NCBI GenBank assembly: GCA_965232105.1
Contig: OZ246956.1
Span: 2,728,001-2,792,000 of the forward strand
Reading direction: 5' to 3'
DNA length: 64,000 nt
Source of the DNA: Multivorans sp965232105
GTDB taxonomy: Bacteria; Acidobacteriota; Thermoanaerobaculia; Multivoradales; Multivoraceae
A model generated the notes under the pieces. That model worked only from the letters and a program-made list of their open reading frames with translations, did not search any database and was not told where the DNA came from. Of the stretch, positions 60,741 to 64,000 are shown one piece after another. The position numbers and the translations under genes were made by a program. How positions within the stretch are numbered: the first letter of the stretch is position 1; each line of letters starts with the position of its first letter.

Positions 60741-62483
60741 ATGCTCACCAAGCTCACGATCCGCAACTTCAAGCGCTTCGAGGAGGTCGAGATCGAGCTG
60801 GGCAACCCGGTCGTCCTGGTCGGCCCGAACAACTCGGGCAAGACCTCGGCGATGCAGGCCCTGGCGCTCTGGGATATCGGCCTCAGGCGCTGGCGCGAGA
60901 GGCGGGCGGGTGGCGCCGCGCCGGAGAAGCGCCCAGGGGTGACGGTGAATCGGCGCGACCTGGTGACCATCCCGGTTCCAAACGCCAACCTGCTTTGGCG
61001 GGAGCTGCACACGAGGCACGTTCGCCTCGTCGACGGTCGGCAGCGGACGGACAACATCTGCATCGACGTACTGGTGGAGGGAACGAGCGGCGGGGAAGCC
61101 TGGCAGTGCGGCCTCGAGTTCGACTACGCGAACCAGGAGTCCTTCTACTGCAGACCCCTGCGCGTCGGCCAGGGTCGTCCGGCGAAACGGATGCCGATTC
61201 CGGAGCCGGCTATGGCGGTGGATGTGGCCTACCTGCCACCGATGTCGGGTCTTGCCTCGGCGGAGACGCGCCTCGACCCGGGCGCGGTGAACGTCCGCAT
61301 CGGCGAGGGCCGTACCGCCGAGGTCCTGCGCAACCTCTGCTTCCGCATTCACGAGCAGGACGCGGAGTCGTGGGAACGGATGTCGGAGCGGATCGAGCGC
61401 CTCTTCGGCGTTGAGCTCGACCCGCCCGTGTACGTGGAAGGGCGCGGCGAGATCTCGATGCGCTACCGCGAGCGCGGTATCTGGCTCGATCTCTCCTCCA
61501 GCGGTCGCGGCCTCCAGCAGACGCTGCTGATCCTGGCCTACATGTACGCGCATCCGGGCGCCGTCCTCCTCCTGGACGAGCCGGATGCGCACCTGGAGAT
61601 CCTCCGTCAGCGGGAGGTGTACTCCCTGATCCGTGAGGTCGCGGTGGAGAGCCACAGCCAGATCGTGGTGGCTAGCCACTCTGAGGTGCTGCTTGGGGAG
61701 GCGGCCGGTACGGACACGGTGATTGCGTTCGTGGGCAAGCCACACCGGATCGACGACGGGGGCAGCCAGGTCGTGAAGGCGCTGACCCGGATCGGTTTCA
61801 ACCAGTACTTGCAGGCGGAGCTCACCGGCTGGGTGCTTTACCTCGAGGGATCGACGGACCTGGCGATCCTCAGGGCCTTCGCGCACCGGTTGGGGCACGA
61901 GGCGGCGGCGAACGCGCTCGCCCGGCCCTTCGTTCAGTACGTCGGTGACCGGCTCTCGAGCGCCGAACTGCACTTCCACGGCCTCCGTGAGGCCTGCCCC
62001 GGACTTCGCGGCATCGCGCTGCTCGACAAGCTGCCGGAGAAGGTGGGGACGGACGACGGCCTGGAGCGGCTCGCCTGGAGCCAGCGCGAGATCGAGAACT
62101 ACCTGTGCTCGCGGTCGGCTTTCGAGCGCTACGCCGCCGACTTCGCCCGGCAGGAAGCGTCGGGTCCGCTGTTCGAGGAGTCGGAGGCGGAGAGGCATGT
62201 CGAGGCGATGCGGGCGTCGGCGGCGGAGGTGGAGAAGGCGCTGGCCGAGCGCGGCCGGCCGTCTCCCTGGGGTGGGGAGACGAAAGCAAGCGCCGAGTTC
62301 CTGGCGCCGCTGTTCGAGACGTTCGCCGCCAACCTGGGCGGGCCGAACCTGATGGCGAAGGCGAACTTCCACCGGCTGGCCGAGTTCGTGCCGCAAGACG
62401 AGATCGACCCCGAGGTGGTGGAAAAGCTCGACGCGATCGCCCGCGTGGCGACGGCCGCCGAGGCCGCAGAAGGGGAGTCGTGA
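60741..62483 (+). CDS. OLD-family-like ATPase with Toprim-like domain
   Basis: Protein of 580 aa. An N-terminal RecF/SMC-type ATPase: TIRNFKRFEEVEIELGNPVV, Walker A GPNNSGKTS (28-36), then the signature LSSSGRGLQQTLLILAYMYA and Walker B AVLLLDEPDAHLE, with SHSQIVVASHSEVLL as the H-loop. The C-terminal part begins WVLYLEGSTDLAILRAFAHR, a Toprim-like motif 1, with GIALLDKLPEK as motif 2. This is the layout of OLD/GajA-like nucleases, which act in phage defence or repair. No UvrD-like or other defence partner is next to it. The stop shares a base with the sulfatase ATG (TGATG). Confidence 0.82.
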   Translation: MLTKLTIRNFKRFEEVEIELGNPVVLVGPNNSGKTSAMQALALWDIGLRRWRERRAGGAAPEKRPGVTVNRRDLVTIPVPNANLLWRELHTRHVRLVDGRQRTDNICIDVLVEGTSGGEAWQCGLEFDYANQESFYCRPLRVGQGRPAKRMPIPEPAMAVDVAYLPPMSGLASAETRLDPGAVNVRIGEGRTAEVLRNLCFRIHEQDAESWERMSERIERLFGVELDPPVYVEGRGEISMRYRERGIWLDLSSSGRGLQQTLLILAYMYAHPGAVLLLDEPDAHLEILRQREVYSLIREVAVESHSQIVVASHSEVLLGEAAGTDTVIAFVGKPHRIDDGGSQVVKALTRIGFNQYLQAELTGWVLYLEGSTDLAILRAFAHRLGHEAAANALARPFVQYVGDRLSSAELHFHGLREACPGLRGIALLDKLPEKVGTDDGLERLAWSQREIENYLCSRSAFERYAADFARQEASGPLFEESEAERHVEAMRASAAEVEKALAERGRPSPWGGETKASAEFLAPLFETFAANLGGPNLMAKANFHRLAEFVPQDEIDPEVVEKLDAIARVATAAEAAEGES

Positions 62484-64000
62484 TGGGGACCTTGTATGTC
62501 GGGGCGCGCATGGCCGCCGCTCTCGCTTTCGCCGGCGCGGCGCTTCTGTCCTGCGCGGCGCCGGTGGCCGACGAGCCCGCTGCCGCCGACGCCGAGCCCC
62601 AGGAGACTCAGCCGAACATCCTGTTCCTGTTCGCCGACGACCAGCGGGCCGACACGATCGGCGCCTGGGGCAACGACCTGATCGACACGCCGAACCTGGA
62701 TCGTCTGGTCGCCGAAGGGTGGAGCTTCCGGCGGAACTACGTGTTCGGCTCGAACAGCGGCGCCGTCTGCGTGCCCAGCAGGGCGATGGTGTTGACCGGC
62801 CGTAGCTGGATGCGCTCGCCGAACCGCATGCAGGGGGTGCCGACCCTGCCGCGGCTGCTGGAGACGGCCGGCTATCGCACCTTCATCACCGGCAAGTGGC
62901 ACAACGGCGAGGAGGCTCTGCTCAGGAGCTTCGACCGGGGCAAGGCGGTTTACCTGGGTGGCATGGCCGATCACACGCAAACGGAGGTCCAGGACCTCGA
63001 GAGCGGCGGGATGGTGCGGCGGCGGGTGGGGGAGACGTTCTCCAGCGAGCTGTTCGCGGACGCGGTGATCGAGTTCCTGAACGAGCAGGCCTCGGCTCAT
63101 GAAGGCAGCGAATCGGGCGAGCCCTTCTTCGCCTACGTCCCCTTCACGGCGCCGCACGATCCGCGTCAGCCGCCCCCCGGGTACCGCGAGCGATACTACG
63201 AGCGCAACCTCCCGCTGCCTCCGAACTACATGCCGCAGCACCCGTTCGACAACGGCGCGCTGATCCTTCGCGACGAAAACCTGGCAGCCTGGCCGCGGAC
63301 CGAGGACGTCATCCGCGACCAGGTCTCCGAGTACTACGGCCTGATCACCCACCTCGACGAACAGGTGGGCCGCATCCTGGAAGCCCTCGACGTGAACGGC
63401 CAGGCGGAGAACACGATCGTCGTCTACGCCGCGGACCACGGCCTGTCGGTCGGCAGCCACGGACTGCTGGGCAAGCAGAACGTCTACGAGCACTCGATGC
63501 GATGCCCGCTGATCATCCGCGGCCCGGGCATCCCGCATGGCTCGACCGACGCCTTCACCTACCTGTTCGACCTCTTCCCGACCCTGCTCGCCCAGGCCGC
63601 CGTCGATGAGCCGCCGGGCATCGACGGCCGGGATCTCGCCCCGCTCTGGTCCGGCGGCGATCCGACCTGGCGGAAGAGCGTGTTCCTGCCCTATCGGGAC
63701 GTCATGCGCGCGGTGCGGGACGACCGCTACAAGCTGATCGTCTATCCGAACGTGAACTACCGTCAGTTGTTCGACCTCGCGGACGACCCCGACGAACTGG
63801 AGAACCTCATTTCCGATCCCGAGCACACAGAAACCGCGGTCCGCCTCGAAGCCCTCCTGGAAGGCTGGCAGACGGCGATGGGCGACACCGTGCCGCTCTC
63901 AGTCCCCGACCCGGCTCCGCTGCACCGCGATCTCACCGGCACCGAACGCGAGCCGGACCGCTGGCAGCCGGATTGGATCGTGGAGAAGTACTTCGACCGG
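62483..64000 (+). CDS. arylsulfatase-family lipoprotein, 3'-truncated
   Basis: The frame is open from ATG 62483 to the window end (506 codons). The N-terminus MGTLYVGARMAAALAFAGAA then LLSC is a lipobox signal. Sulfatase signatures: PNILFLFADDQRADTIGAWG with the metal aspartates, C96-V-P-S-R (CVPSRAMVLTGR) where the Cys is converted to formylglycine, YRTFITGKWHNGE, FVYVPF-like TAPHDPRQPP, and VVYAADHGLSVGSHGLLGKQ. It would remove sulfate from sulfated glycans or other esters outside the cytoplasm. A formylglycine-generating enzyme is not in the window. Confidence 0.93.
   Translation, partial: MGTLYVGARMAAALAFAGAALLSCAAPVADEPAAADAEPQETQPNILFLFADDQRADTIGAWGNDLIDTPNLDRLVAEGWSFRRNYVFGSNSGAVCVPSRAMVLTGRSWMRSPNRMQGVPTLPRLLETAGYRTFITGKWHNGEEALLRSFDRGKAVYLGGMADHTQTEVQDLESGGMVRRRVGETFSSELFADAVIEFLNEQASAHEGSESGEPFFAYVPFTAPHDPRQPPPGYRERYYERNLPLPPNYMPQHPFDNGALILRDENLAAWPRTEDVIRDQVSEYYGLITHLDEQVGRILEALDVNGQAENTIVVYAADHGLSVGSHGLLGKQNVYEHSMRCPLIIRGPGIPHGSTDAFTYLFDLFPTLLAQAAVDEPPGIDGRDLAPLWSGGDPTWRKSVFLPYRDVMRAVRDDRYKLIVYPNVNYRQLFDLADDPDELENLISDPEHTETAVRLEALLEGWQTAMGDTVPLSVPDPAPLHRDLTGTEREPDRWQPDWIVEKYFDR

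Overview
This 64 kb window is GC-rich and densely coded. The family content points to Acidobacteriota, possibly a Thermoanaerobaculia-like lineage. The evidence is three tandem VWFA-related secreted proteins of the acidobacterial type, a CRTAC1-type VCBS/ASPIC protein, two large TonB receptors with N-terminal carboxypeptidase-like regulatory domains, a DUF1080 lipoprotein, a penicillin-acylase-family hydrolase, a sulfatase, and several family III CoA-transferases. The taxonomy is inferred from families only. I see no rRNA, tRNA, CRISPR array, insertion sequence or phage gene.

Layout. 1-7377: an efflux unit with a truncated adaptor and two different RND pumps. 7764-10934: a large Oar-like TonB receptor. 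11162-16637 (minus): three VWFA paralogs, the in-frame tail of a lost fourth copy, and a small leader ORF. 16720-20796 (minus): a TPR protein, a CRTAC1 protein, a DUF1761 membrane protein and an unknown protein. 20872-30636: the most unusual part. A c-type cytochrome is translationally coupled to a Tat-exported ThDP enzyme, next to a penicillin acylase, a TonB receptor, a DUF1080 lipoprotein and a second ThDP enzyme fused to a Rieske domain. 30677-39064: methionine aminopeptidase, a DUF4143 ATPase, a large secreted protein, a CoA-transferase, ctaA-ctaB and a second CoA-transferase. 39061-44545 (minus): NUDIX CoA-pyrophosphatase-like protein, LLM oxidoreductase, two paralogous secreted proteins, and UDP-xylose synthesis (ugd plus UDP-glucuronate decarboxylase).

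44655-51815 is a polyhydroxyalkanoate and acyl-CoA region: an MFE-2-like (3R)-hydroxyacyl-CoA dehydrogenase, a MaoC-type protein, PhaR, a phasin, a PhaE-like subunit, PhaC, a GNAT protein and an acyl-CoA synthetase. 51901-64000 holds a BCCT transporter, a RelE/PHD module whose toxin appears to start at CTG, a small ferredoxin-fold protein, a peptide-binding lipoprotein, a thiolase-like protein, a TonB receptor with a His-rich stretch, a solitary OLD-like ATPase and a truncated sulfatase.

Two genome-style features recur. Many genes in operons overlap by ATGA or GTGA (translational coupling). At least eight genes that appear to begin transcription units lack a Shine-Dalgarno site and instead have a TANNNT box 6-9 nt before the start codon, suggesting leaderless mRNAs. 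A dispersed palindromic repeat lies at or near the 3' ends of genes in four places.
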